From the NCBI GenBank assembly GCA_965247015.1, contig CBDFGG010000004.1, positions 124,001 to 188,000 of the forward strand: a stretch of DNA of 64,000 bases, read 5' to 3'. Under the pieces are notes generated by a model. That model did not search any database, was not told where the DNA came from, and saw only the letters and a list, made by a program, of their open reading frames with translations. The DNA is from JAIXWP01 sp965247015. Lineage in GTDB: Bacteria > Bacteroidota > Bacteroidia > Flavobacteriales_D > Sanyastnellaceae. The first letter of the stretch is position 1; each line of letters begins with the position of its first letter. Made by a program: the position numbers and the translations under genes. Of the stretch, positions 18,115 through 25,664 are shown piece after piece.

Positions 18115-20088
18115 TTATTTTTTACTCTTTATTAATGAATAGGGATATACTGTTATGTGCATGGCGTAAACTCTTCCGGGCATCGCATAACTGCGAACAC
18201 TTTGATAGTTTACATCCAATAAATTTTCTATGCGCAACTTGACCTGCACAGCAGGCTGATTTTTTCCAAAAGAATAACCTGCGCTCACATCACAAATCGT
18301 GTAAGGATCCAATGACAATCGATCGTCATTTGCTTCATTGGTGAATCGACTATCCACTGTGCGCACCGACAAGCCAAGATCCCATTTACCTCGTAGCACA
18401 TCCAACGAAGCAACGTTTGTATTTCTTGGTGTGTAGGGCATATCAAAATAAGTGACGCCAATCATTGGATCTCTTGGATTTGTTCCTCTTGCTCGAGTGA
18501 ATCGATAACGATAGCTGGCCATCCATGTCCAAGCGCGATACTTCATTTTCCAATCAACACCCACACTAATATTCACTGAGGTCACTGTTTTAAAATTCAC
18601 AGGTGTCCAAATCGGCAGGGGCACCCACTGGATCCAATTTTCTATCTTTTGGTATCCATAGTCCCCTCCTGCACTGAGCGCGTGTTTTTCTTTTTTGATT
18701 AAATTCCATTTTAAATGAAAAGAACTCACCCATCCATTTTCGGGAAGTAAATCTTCGTTCCCTCCCATTGCCCAGAACTGTTCGTTAAAATCGGGGACTC
18801 TATATTTTCTCGAATAATGGGCGCGGACGATGGGCACCAGCCAATGCGCATTCTCATTTTCCCAAATCGCCGTAATACCGAATGAAGGTCTAATTGTATC
18901 AGCTCCTCGAACCTCGCCATATATGAAACCGTTGACCAGTAAGTGAAGTGGACTTATTGTTTTTTGTACAAAAAGGTTCCCACTTTGATAATTCACACGT
19001 GCTATTCCTGAAGCATATTCTGTGTTTCGCACCGTTACTTCATAATGTCTGAGATCGCCCTGCACGTCCCAACCTTTGCTCGTACTCTTCAAATTCCAAA
19101 TCGCATTGTACATGGTTTGATTGGTGCGCAAACGACTATCTATTAAAATCGAATTACTCGCTTCACCCGCACGATCTGTATAGGTTTGATGTTCGTCTGA
19201 CAGACTCACCGACACATCTACATTGTGCTTATCCCACTTTTCATTTTGCTTCAAAACATACGTCGCGCCCACCTGACCTCGTAACAAACTATCGGTTTGT
19301 TCGGTCCAACCGATATCAGTAATTCCCATTACTTCAGGAACGTGATTCTTTCGCCACTGCAACCACGCTTGTGCGCGCAACTGAAGTCTAGTATTGCGGC
19401 TTTGCCAATAGACATCTTGCTTGATGGCATTGTTCCAACTATTATTCTGTGCTTGCTTCACAGTAGGCTTTCTTACTTGATGCACATCGACATATTCAAA
19501 CTCATTTCGATTGGCCTCCTTCAGCACCGCAGAACTCCAAGCAAAGCCTTTGTAAGAAGCCTTCCATTGGCCCGCAATAAAGGCATTCAGCATTGAATTA
19601 TATCCAGAAGTAATAGAAAGCGAATGCTGTTTTATTTTCTTACTATCGAGTTGTAATGCTCCAGCAATAGCTCCTTGTCCGATATTCTTCTGGTTGCTGT
19701 ATTGTGAAAGCTGCACACCATCGAAAAAATAGAATGGTAAAAGACTGAGGTCGCTCAATCCAAGAGAAGGACTAGTGATCGGCATGCGATTCCAGTACAC
19801 CACCGTATGGTCGGATGATGATCCATTGATGCGCGCTGTAATCAATGATCCTGAGGCGCCGTAAGAAGTAACATTCGCCCAACCCAATTGCTCCATTAAT
19901 TGACCAACACTGGCATTTGGGAAGCGATGATAGATCAGAGAATCCTTTGCGGTTTCGAGTGCATTTTGCATTCGAATAGACACAATAGAAATCTCCGCCA
20001 TCGTTTTTCCGTCGATCAGCGTATCCTTATGGAAAGCAGCAGCGCTAGCGCTCCATAGCAGCAATATGTAAATTATAATAAGCCTCAT
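18115..20088 (-). CDS. btuB: TonB-dependent outer-membrane receptor, vitamin B12 (BtuB) type
   Basis: A 657-residue TonB-dependent receptor: signal peptide (MRLIIIYILLLWSASAAAF), a plug domain at about residues 45-150 (FPNASVGQLMEQLG, YGASGSLITARINGSSSDHT) and a C-terminal barrel ending in an aromatic-rich strand. An upstream in-frame ATG at 20181 is rejected because it lies inside a cobalamin riboswitch and would place 31 charged residues before the signal peptide. The riboswitch strongly supports cobalamin or another corrinoid as the cargo. The barrel is near the usual BtuB length. The neighbouring propeller lipoprotein probably caps it. No periplasmic or inner-membrane B12 transporter (btuCDF) is in the window. 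Confidence 0.88.
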   Translation of the reverse strand: MRLIIIYILLLWSASAAAFHKDTLIDGKTMAEISIVSIRMQNALETAKDSLIYHRFPNASVGQLMEQLGWANVTSYGASGSLITARINGSSSDHTVVYWNRMPITSPSLGLSDLSLLPFYFFDGVQLSQYSNQKNIGQGAIAGALQLDSKKIKQHSLSITSGYNSMLNAFIAGQWKASYKGFAWSSAVLKEANRNEFEYVDVHQVRKPTVKQAQNNSWNNAIKQDVYWQSRNTRLQLRAQAWLQWRKNHVPEVMGITDIGWTEQTDSLLRGQVGATYVLKQNEKWDKHNVDVSVSLSDEHQTYTDRAGEASNSILIDSRLRTNQTMYNAIWNLKSTSKGWDVQGDLRHYEVTVRNTEYASGIARVNYQSGNLFVQKTISPLHLLVNGFIYGEVRGADTIRPSFGITAIWENENAHWLVPIVRAHYSRKYRVPDFNEQFWAMGGNEDLLPENGWVSSFHLKWNLIKKEKHALSAGGDYGYQKIENWIQWVPLPIWTPVNFKTVTSVNISVGVDWKMKYRAWTWMASYRYRFTRARGTNPRDPMIGVTYFDMPYTPRNTNVASLDVLRGKWDLGLSVRTVDSRFTNEANDDRLSLDPYTICDVSAGYSFGKNQPAVQVKLRIENLLDVNYQSVRSYAMPGRVYAMHITVYPYSLIKSKK

Positions 20089-20129
20089 GTTCCTTGAATG
20101 CTTCTTCCCGAGCACTTCTTGGGTATTAA

Positions 20130-20312
20130 TGCATGAGGCAGGTCTTCTGACTTTCCCTGGATCTTGTCTCCTTCCCAACACGCTTTAAGCGAGTCAGTGG
20201 ATGCTGATGTGACAAGTCCAACGATCTTATTGATTGCTCAATAGATGGGATTACAGCTGCGGGTACAGTTCACGTTTCACACGTGATTCCCTTTTCATTT
20301 TCGGTGGCCGCA
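20130..20312 (-). promoter_or_regulatory. Cobalamin riboswitch
   Basis: The minus strand carries the conserved blocks of the class in order: GGGAATCACGTGTGAAACGTG, then ACTGTACCCGCAGCTGTAA, a CCACTG segment, GGGAAGG, and a B12-box-like AGTCAGAAGACCTGCC (complement of 20137-20152). It lies in the roughly 245-base leader between a perfect -7 box and the btuB ATG at 20088. Family knowledge says adenosylcobalamin or related corrinoids fold it and shut down expression, most likely by blocking translation here, because no terminator hairpin with a T run follows. The exact ends are approximate. Confidence 0.92.
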
Positions 20313-20338
20313 TAAGCCACGAAAAACCAAATGCGGGG

Positions 20339-20346
20339 CAAATATA
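20339..20346 (-). promoter_or_regulatory. -7 box (TATATTTG) of the btuB riboswitch transcript
   Basis: On the minus strand it reads TATATTTG, matching TAnnTTTG exactly. It directly abuts a TTTGTCA-type heptamer array, which places TTG triplets 7, 14 and 21 bases upstream; the one at 21 has the right spacing for a -33 element. The transcript would start near 20333. Confidence 0.6.
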
Positions 20347-20374
20347 GTGACAAATGACAAATGACAAGTGACAA
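20347..20374. repeat. Heptamer array, (A/G)TGACAA type, four units
   Basis: Four consecutive 7-bp units (GTGACAA, ATGACAA, ATGACAA, GTGACAA). Read on the minus strand they are TTGTCAY units leading straight into the btuB -7 box. Confidence 0.85.
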
Positions 20375-20379
20375 ATGAT

Positions 20380-20431
20380 CTCGGCTTCGCCGAGAACAAA
20401 TTATTTCGGCTTCGCCGAGATTATTTGTTCG
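20380..20431. repeat. Nested hairpin with two GGCTTCGCC stem-loops
   Basis: CTCGGCTTCGCCGAG at 20380-20394 is a 6-bp stem with a 3-base loop, and the same stem-loop recurs at about 20406-20418. The second is embedded in a larger inverted repeat starting GAACAAAT and ending ATTTGTTC. It sits between the btuB promoter and the first composite repeat module. Confidence 0.6.
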
Positions 20432-20595
20432 AAATTCAAAATTCAAAAACTCCTCAACTCCTAAACTCTCTAACTTCTCCAAACCCCTAACCCCTAACCC
20501 TAAACGTTTCCCCCCATTAACATGGGGGGCTATTACAAGAGGCATGCTATGCATGCTGTCTTATTTATTTGTCATTTGTCACTTGTCATTTGTCG
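20432..20595. repeat. Composite intergenic module, copy 1
   Basis: In order: AAATTC-type units, a pyrimidine-rich CTCCTCAACTCC/CTCTCTAACTTCTCC segment, a hairpin of six C and six G around ATTAACAT (20510-20529), CTATTACAAGAGGCATGC followed by a GCATGC dyad, and four TTTGTCA-type heptamers at 20568-20595. Copies with the same order occur near 21.1, 21.8 and, without the hairpin, 22.0 kb. Confidence 0.75.
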
Positions 20596-20606
20596 TTGAA
20601 TTTGTT

Positions 20607-21026
20607 TTATTTACAAACGTTGCAATTGGCGCGGTCGTGGTTCATTCCGAAGTGGAGAACGTTTGGCTTTTTGATTTTTATTTTCTCTTCATAAACGACC
20701 CGCTGTTCTGGGGTCAAGAGCAATGCGATTTCTAAATCGCGCACTTCACGAATATTCTTTTTATCCTGATTCGCTTGAAACACTTTGGCGTTAATCTCTT
20801 CTTCACTTAAGTCGGATTGCTGAATCGCCGCGGTTTCTGTGTCAATAATGGAAAGCTTCGTTGCAGCAGCCACATAGATACTGTCAACCTTTGCTTTCTG
20901 TTCTGGAGATGTGCTTAATTCCGTATGAAATCGATTTAAATAGGTGGAATCCTGTGCTTGCAAAATTTGACCATTTGCAAACCAAGAAATAGAAACCGCC
21001 ACCAATAAAAATATTAATCGAATCAT
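20607..21026 (-). CDS. Periplasmic LTxxQ (Spy/CpxP-like) protein
   Basis: A 139-residue exported helical protein: signal peptide (MIRLIFLLVAVSISWFANGQ), then a mostly helical region with a TSPEQKAKVDSI element and a second LLTPEQRVVYEEK element, the LTxxQ signature of the Spy/CpxP superfamily. These proteins act as periplasmic chaperones or metal/envelope-stress sensors. The C-terminus is unusual, ending MNHDRANCNVCK with a His and a Cys-x-x-Cys, which could bind a metal (inference). It stands alone, bounded on both sides by repeat modules. Family assignment is moderate because the motif is short. Confidence 0.65.
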   Translation of the reverse strand: MIRLIFLLVAVSISWFANGQILQAQDSTYLNRFHTELSTSPEQKAKVDSIYVAAATKLSIIDTETAAIQQSDLSEEEINAKVFQANQDKKNIREVRDLEIALLLTPEQRVVYEEKIKIKKPNVLHFGMNHDRANCNVCK

Positions 21027-21061
21027 AAATTTTCCTTTTCAATAACTATGCCCCATAACGA

Positions 21062-21269
21062 TTCTCGATTTTCGATTCTCGATTCGAAATTCAAAATTCG
21101 AAATTCGAAATTCGAAAACTCCTCAACTCTCTAACTTCTCCAAACCCCGCATGCTTCCCCCCATTTCATGGGGGGCTATTACAAGAGGCATGCTACGCAT
21201 GCTGTTTCATTTATTTGTCACTTGTCATTTGTCACTTGTCATTTGTCATTTGCCTCTTGTCATTTTCAA
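21062..21269. repeat. Composite intergenic module, copy 2, with phase-locked heptamer classes
   Basis: Eight consecutive heptamers fill 21062-21117: three TTCTCGA/TTTTCGA units followed without a break by five TTCGAAA/TTCAAAA units. Then come the CTCCTCAACTCTCTAAC segment, a hairpin of six C and five to six G around ATTTCAT (21157-21175), the CTATTACAAGAGGCATGC segment, and eight TTTGTCA-type heptamers at 21214-21269 that reach into the stop codon of the next gene. Confidence 0.8.
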
Positions 21270-21730
21270 GGAGTTAATCGTTCTTCTGAGGCGCCGTGGC
21301 AGCTATTGCATGCACCGGAAGTGATGCTTGTTGGCATGTGCTTTACACTGCCATTGGTTCCAAATAGTGACGGATACAAACCACCTGAATAATTGATGTT
21401 TTCTGTTGTGAAGAAGTTGCCGAGGTTATCTCCCGTAATGGTGGCGCGCAATTCACCTTGTCCATTCGGTTGGGTGTAGAGTCTTACTATCGCACTGGTA
21501 AATGCTCCGCCGTTGGCGGTGTAGACGGAACCCGCAGCTGTAAAACAGCCCTTGCCACTTCCACCGTCGGTATGACAACTCATGCAATTGCGGCCGTTGT
21601 TATGACTTTCCGATTCACCCGCACGACTTATATTCGTTGCACCACAACCTTCCTCATCACGTTTGCAAGCATTAAATACAACCACCAAGCCGATGGTCAG
21701 TATCATCAAGGAAATTTTCTTAGCGTTCAT
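21266..21730 (-). CDS. Small lipoprotein with two CxxCH heme-binding motifs
   Basis: A 154-residue lipoprotein: signal and lipobox ending FNAC at Cys22, followed by Lys-Arg-Asp-Glu-Glu. It carries CMSCH at residues 49-53 and CNSCH at 141-145, so it is probably a di-heme c-type cytochrome anchored to a membrane. The middle region (GSVYTANGGAFTSAIVRLYTQPNGQGE) looks like a small beta-sandwich rather than a classical cytochrome helix bundle, so its fold is unclear. It may shuttle electrons in the periplasm. A perfect TATCTTTG box ends 4 bases before the ATG, so its mRNA is likely leaderless. No redox enzyme is adjacent. Confidence 0.75.
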   Translation of the reverse strand: MNAKKISLMILTIGLVVVFNACKRDEEGCGATNISRAGESESHNNGRNCMSCHTDGGSGKGCFTAAGSVYTANGGAFTSAIVRLYTQPNGQGELRATITGDNLGNFFTTENINYSGGLYPSLFGTNGSVKHMPTSITSGACNSCHGASEERLTP

Positions 21731-21734
21731 ACCC

Positions 21735-21742
21735 CAAAGATA
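21735..21742 (-). promoter_or_regulatory. -7 box (TATCTTTG) of the di-heme lipoprotein gene, leaderless spacing
   Basis: A full match to TAnnTTTG on the minus strand, followed by GGGT and then the ATG at 21730. The start codon would coincide with the transcription start. Confidence 0.6.
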
Positions 21743-21754
21743 AAACCGATTCTC

Positions 21755-21906
21755 GAAGATTCGAAATTCAAAAATTCGGGATTCGAAATTCGAAAACTCC
21801 TCAACTCCTCAAACCCCAAACGCTTCCCCACATTTCATGAGGGGCTATTACAATAGACATGCTTCGCATGCTGTCTTATTTATTTGTCATTTGTCACTTG
21901 TCATTG
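21755..21906. repeat. Composite intergenic module, copy 3
   Basis: TTCGAAA-type units, the CTCCTCAACTCC segment, a shortened hairpin of four C and four G around ACATTTCATGA (21826-21844), CTATTACAATAGACATGC with a GCATGC dyad, then TTTGTCA-type heptamers. A loose extra ATGCTTCGCATGCTG follows at about 21917. Confidence 0.72.
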
Positions 21907-21965
21907 GATTTTGGTATGCTTCGCATGCTGCTTCATCAAGTAAGAATATTCTTAATCAGAAACGA

Positions 21966-22138
21966 TTCGAGAATCGAGAATCGAGAATCAAAAACTCCTC
22001 AACTCTCTAACTTCCCCAAACTCCAAACCCTGATTTGTCACTTGTCATTTGTCATTCGTCTCTTGTCCTTTTTCTCTTGTCACTTGTCATTTGTCTCTTG
22101 TCCCTTGTCGTTTGTAGTTTGTCGTTTGTCATTTGTCA
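21966..22138. repeat. Composite module, copy 4, with a 15-unit YTTGTCN heptamer array
   Basis: Three CGAGAAT heptamers (from about 21968), the CTCCTCAACTCTCTAAC segment, then fifteen consecutive 7-bp units at 22034-22138 with consensus YTTGTCN and no phase break. The array is open in the frame of the downstream GH92 gene and could mislead gene callers into a 39-residue false N-terminal extension. Confidence 0.85.
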
Positions 22139-22139
22139 G

Positions 22140-22147
22140 TATTTTCG
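22140..22147 (+). promoter_or_regulatory. Likely -7 box (TATTTTCG) of the GH92 gene
   Basis: One mismatch to TAnnTTTG, ending 4 bases before the ATG at 22152. As at btuB, a TTGTCA-type heptamer array runs right up to the box in the same phase. Confidence 0.45.
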
Positions 22148-22151
22148 CTTC

Positions 22152-24995
22152 ATGCAAAAACCGTTGATTATTATGACAGCTGTGTTGGCTTTGGTGCTGC
22201 ATGGTTGTGCGTTTGCTCAGAAAACAAGCAAGACTTCTCAGGTAGTTCCTCAGAATGCTCAAGAGGTTGATTATGCAAATCCACTTGTAGGAACTGGCGG
22301 GCACGGTCACACTTTTCCTGGTGCTACGGTCCCTTTTGGAATGGTGCAGCTGTCTCCTGACACTCGCCTTGATGGTTGGGATGGTTGCGGTGGATATCAT
22401 TACTCGGATTCTATTGTCTATGGATTTTCGCACACGCATTTGCAGGGTACGGGAGTGAGCGACTACGGCGACGTGCTCTTTATGCCTACCAACGGAAAAA
22501 CGACTCCGGCTCCGAAATGGAGAGATTCGTATAAAAGTGAATTCAATCACAACACGGAAATTGCAACTCCAGGATATTACAAAGTAAAGCTCGATAAATA
22601 CAACATCGACGTAGAACTCACCGCCACAGAACGCGTAGGTATTCATCATTACACATTACAACCTAAAGATACATGTCGCCTTTTCATCGATATGATGCAC
22701 CGCGATGAATTGCTGTATTATGATATTCAAACCATCGGTGACACGGTGGTCTATGGCTATCGCGTATCAAAGGCTTGGGCCGAAAATCAACATGCATATT
22801 TCTACGCAGTATTTTCAAAACCTTTTCTTGGTATTGATCAATTGATGCAACGAGAAGACATGATTGATGAAAACGGAGAACGCACCATTAGTTATGAAGA
22901 GATTCAAGTTTTCTCTCTACTCTTTGCACCTTCTGATGTAAATGATCTTACTGTAAAGGTCGGTTGGAGCGGCACAGACGCCTATGGCGCGCAACACAAC
23001 CTCTGGGCGGAAGCGCCGCATTGGGATTTTGAAAAATATAAAAATGCTGCCAAGCAAACATGGCAAAATGAACTTTCAAAGTTCCCCATTCAAAGCAACG
23101 ATCCGAAACATCTGAAAAATTATTACTCTGCATTGTATCACTGCTACACTACTCCAAACATATTGTATCACTGCTACACTACTCCAAACATATGGAGTGA
23201 TGTGGATGGACGCTATCGCGGAATGGAAGGACAAATTCATGAAGATATTACGCATGTGCAGTACACCATTTTCTCTTTGTGGGATACGTTCAGAGCATTG
23301 CATCCACTATTTACCATCACACAGCGCGATCGTGTTGGGGATATGATTCAAAGCTTTCTCAACATGCACGAACAAGGTGGCAAACTTCCGGTGTGGGAAC
23401 TTGCAGCCAACGAAACCAACTGTATGATTGGATATCACAGCGTTTCTGTAATCACAGATGCATATATGTCAGGCATTAGAAACTTCGATACATCGAAAGC
23501 TTTAGAAGCTATGGTAGCTGCGGCTTCTAGCACCGAAGAAGCCCGAGCTTTTCATGAGAAGGGATATGTTCCGGCAGAACATTTCTCTGAAAGTGTAAGC
23601 AAAACATTGGAGTACGCTTACGACGATTGGTGCATCGCACAAATGGCCAAAGAGCTTGGATCGGCAACAATACATGACGAGTTTATTCAGCACGCTCAAA
23701 ACTGGAAAAATATTTTTGATCCAGAAACGAAATTTTTCCGACCTCGCAGAAATGGCGGCTTCCCTACTCCATTTGATCCGTACCAAGTCAATTTCAATTT
23801 CACAGAAGCGAATGCGTGGCAGTATCGCTTATTCGTGCCGCAAGACATTGAGACGCTCATCGAATATCATGGTGGAAAAACAGCGTTCATGTCCAGTCTA
23901 GATGATATGTTCAAAGCGTCCACCCAAACCTCTGGTCGTGAACAAGCAGATATCACAGGATTGATAGGACAATACGCTCACGGCAATGAGCCAAGTCACC
24001 ACATGGCAATGCTCTACAATTATGTGAATGCCGATCCAAAGAAAACCAATGATCTGGTGAAGCGCATTATGCAAGAGATGTACACTCCCACTCCAGACGG
24101 ATTGTGCGGCAATGAAGACTGTGGACAGATGTCGGCATGGTATGTTCTAGCTTCCCATGATTTATATAAAGTGACTCCAGGCCAATCGCAGTGGTTGACA
24201 TGGAATAAAAATTCCATGCTACCGAACAAACATTCGGTTTCTAAAACACATGCGCCAACAAGTAAAATAACAGAACGCCCCATAGTAGCGCTTCCGATTA
24301 TCACTGGACCGCAAACTTCTTTCACCGATCAGGCTATTATCCAGGTAACTCACCTAGATCCCCAAGCAGAATTATTTGTCACTTTCACCAGTGTAAACGG
24401 TGATGAAATAAATATTACAACAGGCAATCAATTTGTAATTACAAGCAGCGGCACAGTGAGAGCGTGGGCAATGAAGAATGATATTCAAAGTCTAATTGCA
24501 GAAGCAATATTTACCCAAAGAAATAGCGATTTAAAGATCAAGCTCAATTCAAAATATGACGCACAATACACCGGTGGTTCAGACGACGCGTTAATTGATG
24601 GAGTGCGTGGCGGCAAAGACTTCAGAACCGGCGCATGGCAGGGCTTCCAAGGTCAAAAGGTAGAAGCAGTAGTAGATCTCGGCTCATCAAAACAAATATC
24701 GAACGTAGCATTATCCGCCTTGCGTGAAACTAAATCATGGATATGGTATCCCACCACTACGACCTTCTTTATTTCCGAGGATGGCATCACATTCACCGTC
24801 ATCGGCACCTTCACCGAATCAGAACTCAACACTGAAGTCGTAGAAACAAAAGAAATCGGAGGTTCAGTGAATACCAAAGGTCGCTACGTAAAAGTGGTCG
24901 CTGAAAGTTTTGACACCATTCCCTCTTGGCACATCGGAGCCGGCGGCAAGCCATGGATTTTTGTGGATGAGATTATTTTAAGAACGGATGACTAA
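22152..24995 (+). CDS. GH92 family alpha-mannosidase with C-terminal F5/8 type C domain
   Basis: From ATG 22152 the protein is 947 residues: a signal with probable lipobox LHGC, then the GH92 start NPLVGTGGHGHTFPGATVPFGM. Family catalytic regions are present: WELAANETNCMIGYHS (holding the general-acid Glu) and LIGQYAHGNEPSHHMAM (base and calcium region). GH92 enzymes are calcium-dependent inverting alpha-mannosidases that trim N-glycans or yeast mannan. The end of the GH92 domain is atypical, with YKVTPGQSQWL in place of the usual Gly-Phe-Tyr-Pro segment. A beta domain and a discoidin-like F5/8C carbohydrate-binding domain (about residues 790-945) follow. A 30-bp tandem duplication adds 10 residues inside the catalytic domain. 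No SusC/SusD pair is adjacent. Confidence 0.92.
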   Translation: MQKPLIIMTAVLALVLHGCAFAQKTSKTSQVVPQNAQEVDYANPLVGTGGHGHTFPGATVPFGMVQLSPDTRLDGWDGCGGYHYSDSIVYGFSHTHLQGTGVSDYGDVLFMPTNGKTTPAPKWRDSYKSEFNHNTEIATPGYYKVKLDKYNIDVELTATERVGIHHYTLQPKDTCRLFIDMMHRDELLYYDIQTIGDTVVYGYRVSKAWAENQHAYFYAVFSKPFLGIDQLMQREDMIDENGERTISYEEIQVFSLLFAPSDVNDLTVKVGWSGTDAYGAQHNLWAEAPHWDFEKYKNAAKQTWQNELSKFPIQSNDPKHLKNYYSALYHCYTTPNILYHCYTTPNIWSDVDGRYRGMEGQIHEDITHVQYTIFSLWDTFRALHPLFTITQRDRVGDMIQSFLNMHEQGGKLPVWELAANETNCMIGYHSVSVITDAYMSGIRNFDTSKALEAMVAAASSTEEARAFHEKGYVPAEHFSESVSKTLEYAYDDWCIAQMAKELGSATIHDEFIQHAQNWKNIFDPETKFFRPRRNGGFPTPFDPYQVNFNFTEANAWQYRLFVPQDIETLIEYHGGKTAFMSSLDDMFKASTQTSGREQADITGLIGQYAHGNEPSHHMAMLYNYVNADPKKTNDLVKRIMQEMYTPTPDGLCGNEDCGQMSAWYVLASHDLYKVTPGQSQWLTWNKNSMLPNKHSVSKTHAPTSKITERPIVALPIITGPQTSFTDQAIIQVTHLDPQAELFVTFTSVNGDEINITTGNQFVITSSGTVRAWAMKNDIQSLIAEAIFTQRNSDLKIKLNSKYDAQYTGGSDDALIDGVRGGKDFRTGAWQGFQGQKVEAVVDLGSSKQISNVALSALRETKSWIWYPTTTTFFISEDGITFTVIGTFTESELNTEVVETKEIGGSVNTKGRYVKVVAESFDTIPSWHIGAGGKPWIFVDEIILRTDD
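23132..23191 (+). repeat. 30-bp perfect tandem duplication inside the GH92 gene
   Basis: Two identical 30-base units, 23132-23161 and 23162-23191, duplicate LYHCYTTPNI in frame. Other GH92 proteins typically have one copy of this segment before the SDVDGRYRG strand. Confidence 0.9.
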
Positions 24996-25115
24996 TTAAG
25001 AATTGCTCATTCTGCCTTACTCAAAAATGTTGACTTTTTTGTACCATTGTATTCAGTTATAACATTTAAAGAACTGAACCTTTCCCCATACCTGAATGGG
25101 ATTAAACAAATAACA

Positions 25116-25664
25116 ATGTACGGAATTGTAAACAAATCTATTCAAGAGCTTGTAACTGCAAACTTTGGTTCATCTAAATGGGAAGAAATAAAAGAAAAAA
25201 GCAATATAAATATTGATTTCTTCATTAGTTCTGAACTCTACGACGACAATGTTACTTATGAGCTAGCCACTACAATAGCAAAGGACTTGAATATCACCGT
25301 TGATGATGTTCTACAGCTTTTCGGAGAGTGGTGGATTCTTCACACTGGTAAAAATCATTATGGATATTTACTGGAGAGTGGCGGAAATAATTTCAAAGCA
25401 TTCTTGGAAAACTTGCCATCGTTTCATAATAGGGTAATGATGTTATACCCAAAAATAACACCACCAGAATTCAAAGTTTCTGACGTCAAGCCGAACGCTC
25501 TCCATCTTCATTATTATTCTAAACGAATAGGTCTTACTGCATTTGTATTGGGTCTCGTGACCGGTCTCGGAAAATTCTTTAACACAGAGATTGAAGTGAA
25601 AGTAATTTCTTCGCATCGAGAGCAAGAAACACATGACATAATTGAAGTCAAATGGAAAGATTGA
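25116..25664 (+). CDS. H-NOX heme-based gas sensor (HNOB domain)
   Basis: The 182-residue product is a stand-alone H-NOX domain. It starts MYGIVNKSIQELV, places the proximal heme ligand at His104 (LPSFHNRVMMLYP) and carries the Y-x-S-x-R heme-propionate motif at residues 133-137 (YYSKR). H-NOX proteins bind NO, and sometimes O2, through ferrous heme and regulate a partner kinase or cyclase. Translation from ATG 25116 is preferred over an upstream start because family members begin with this Met-Tyr/Lys-Gly pattern. The gene overlaps the following hybrid kinase by 13 bases, a strong sign that the two work together as a NO-responsive pair. Confidence 0.93.
   Translation: MYGIVNKSIQELVTANFGSSKWEEIKEKSNINIDFFISSELYDDNVTYELATTIAKDLNITVDDVLQLFGEWWILHTGKNHYGYLLESGGNNFKAFLENLPSFHNRVMMLYPKITPPEFKVSDVKPNALHLHYYSKRIGLTAFVLGLVTGLGKFFNTEIEVKVISSHREQETHDIIEVKWKD

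Noticed and set aside
20089..20181. Longer N-terminus for the BtuB-type receptor
   Set aside because: The upstream ATG lies inside the cobalamin riboswitch and precedes a normal signal peptide.
20339..22138. Heptamer arrays resembling a CRISPR array
   Set aside because: The units are 7 bp and contiguous with no spacers, and no cas genes are present.
22035..22151. Longer N-terminus for the GH92 protein
   Set aside because: The extra 39 residues are the translated YTTGTCN array (repeating Cys-His-Leu-Ser pattern); the true signal peptide starts at 22152.
24223..24241. The 18-mer ACCGAACAAACATTCGGT in the GH92 gene also occurs in the three T9SS paralogues
   Set aside because: It lies in a different reading frame and is a single short match; probably coincidence, although it is a 6-bp-arm dyad.
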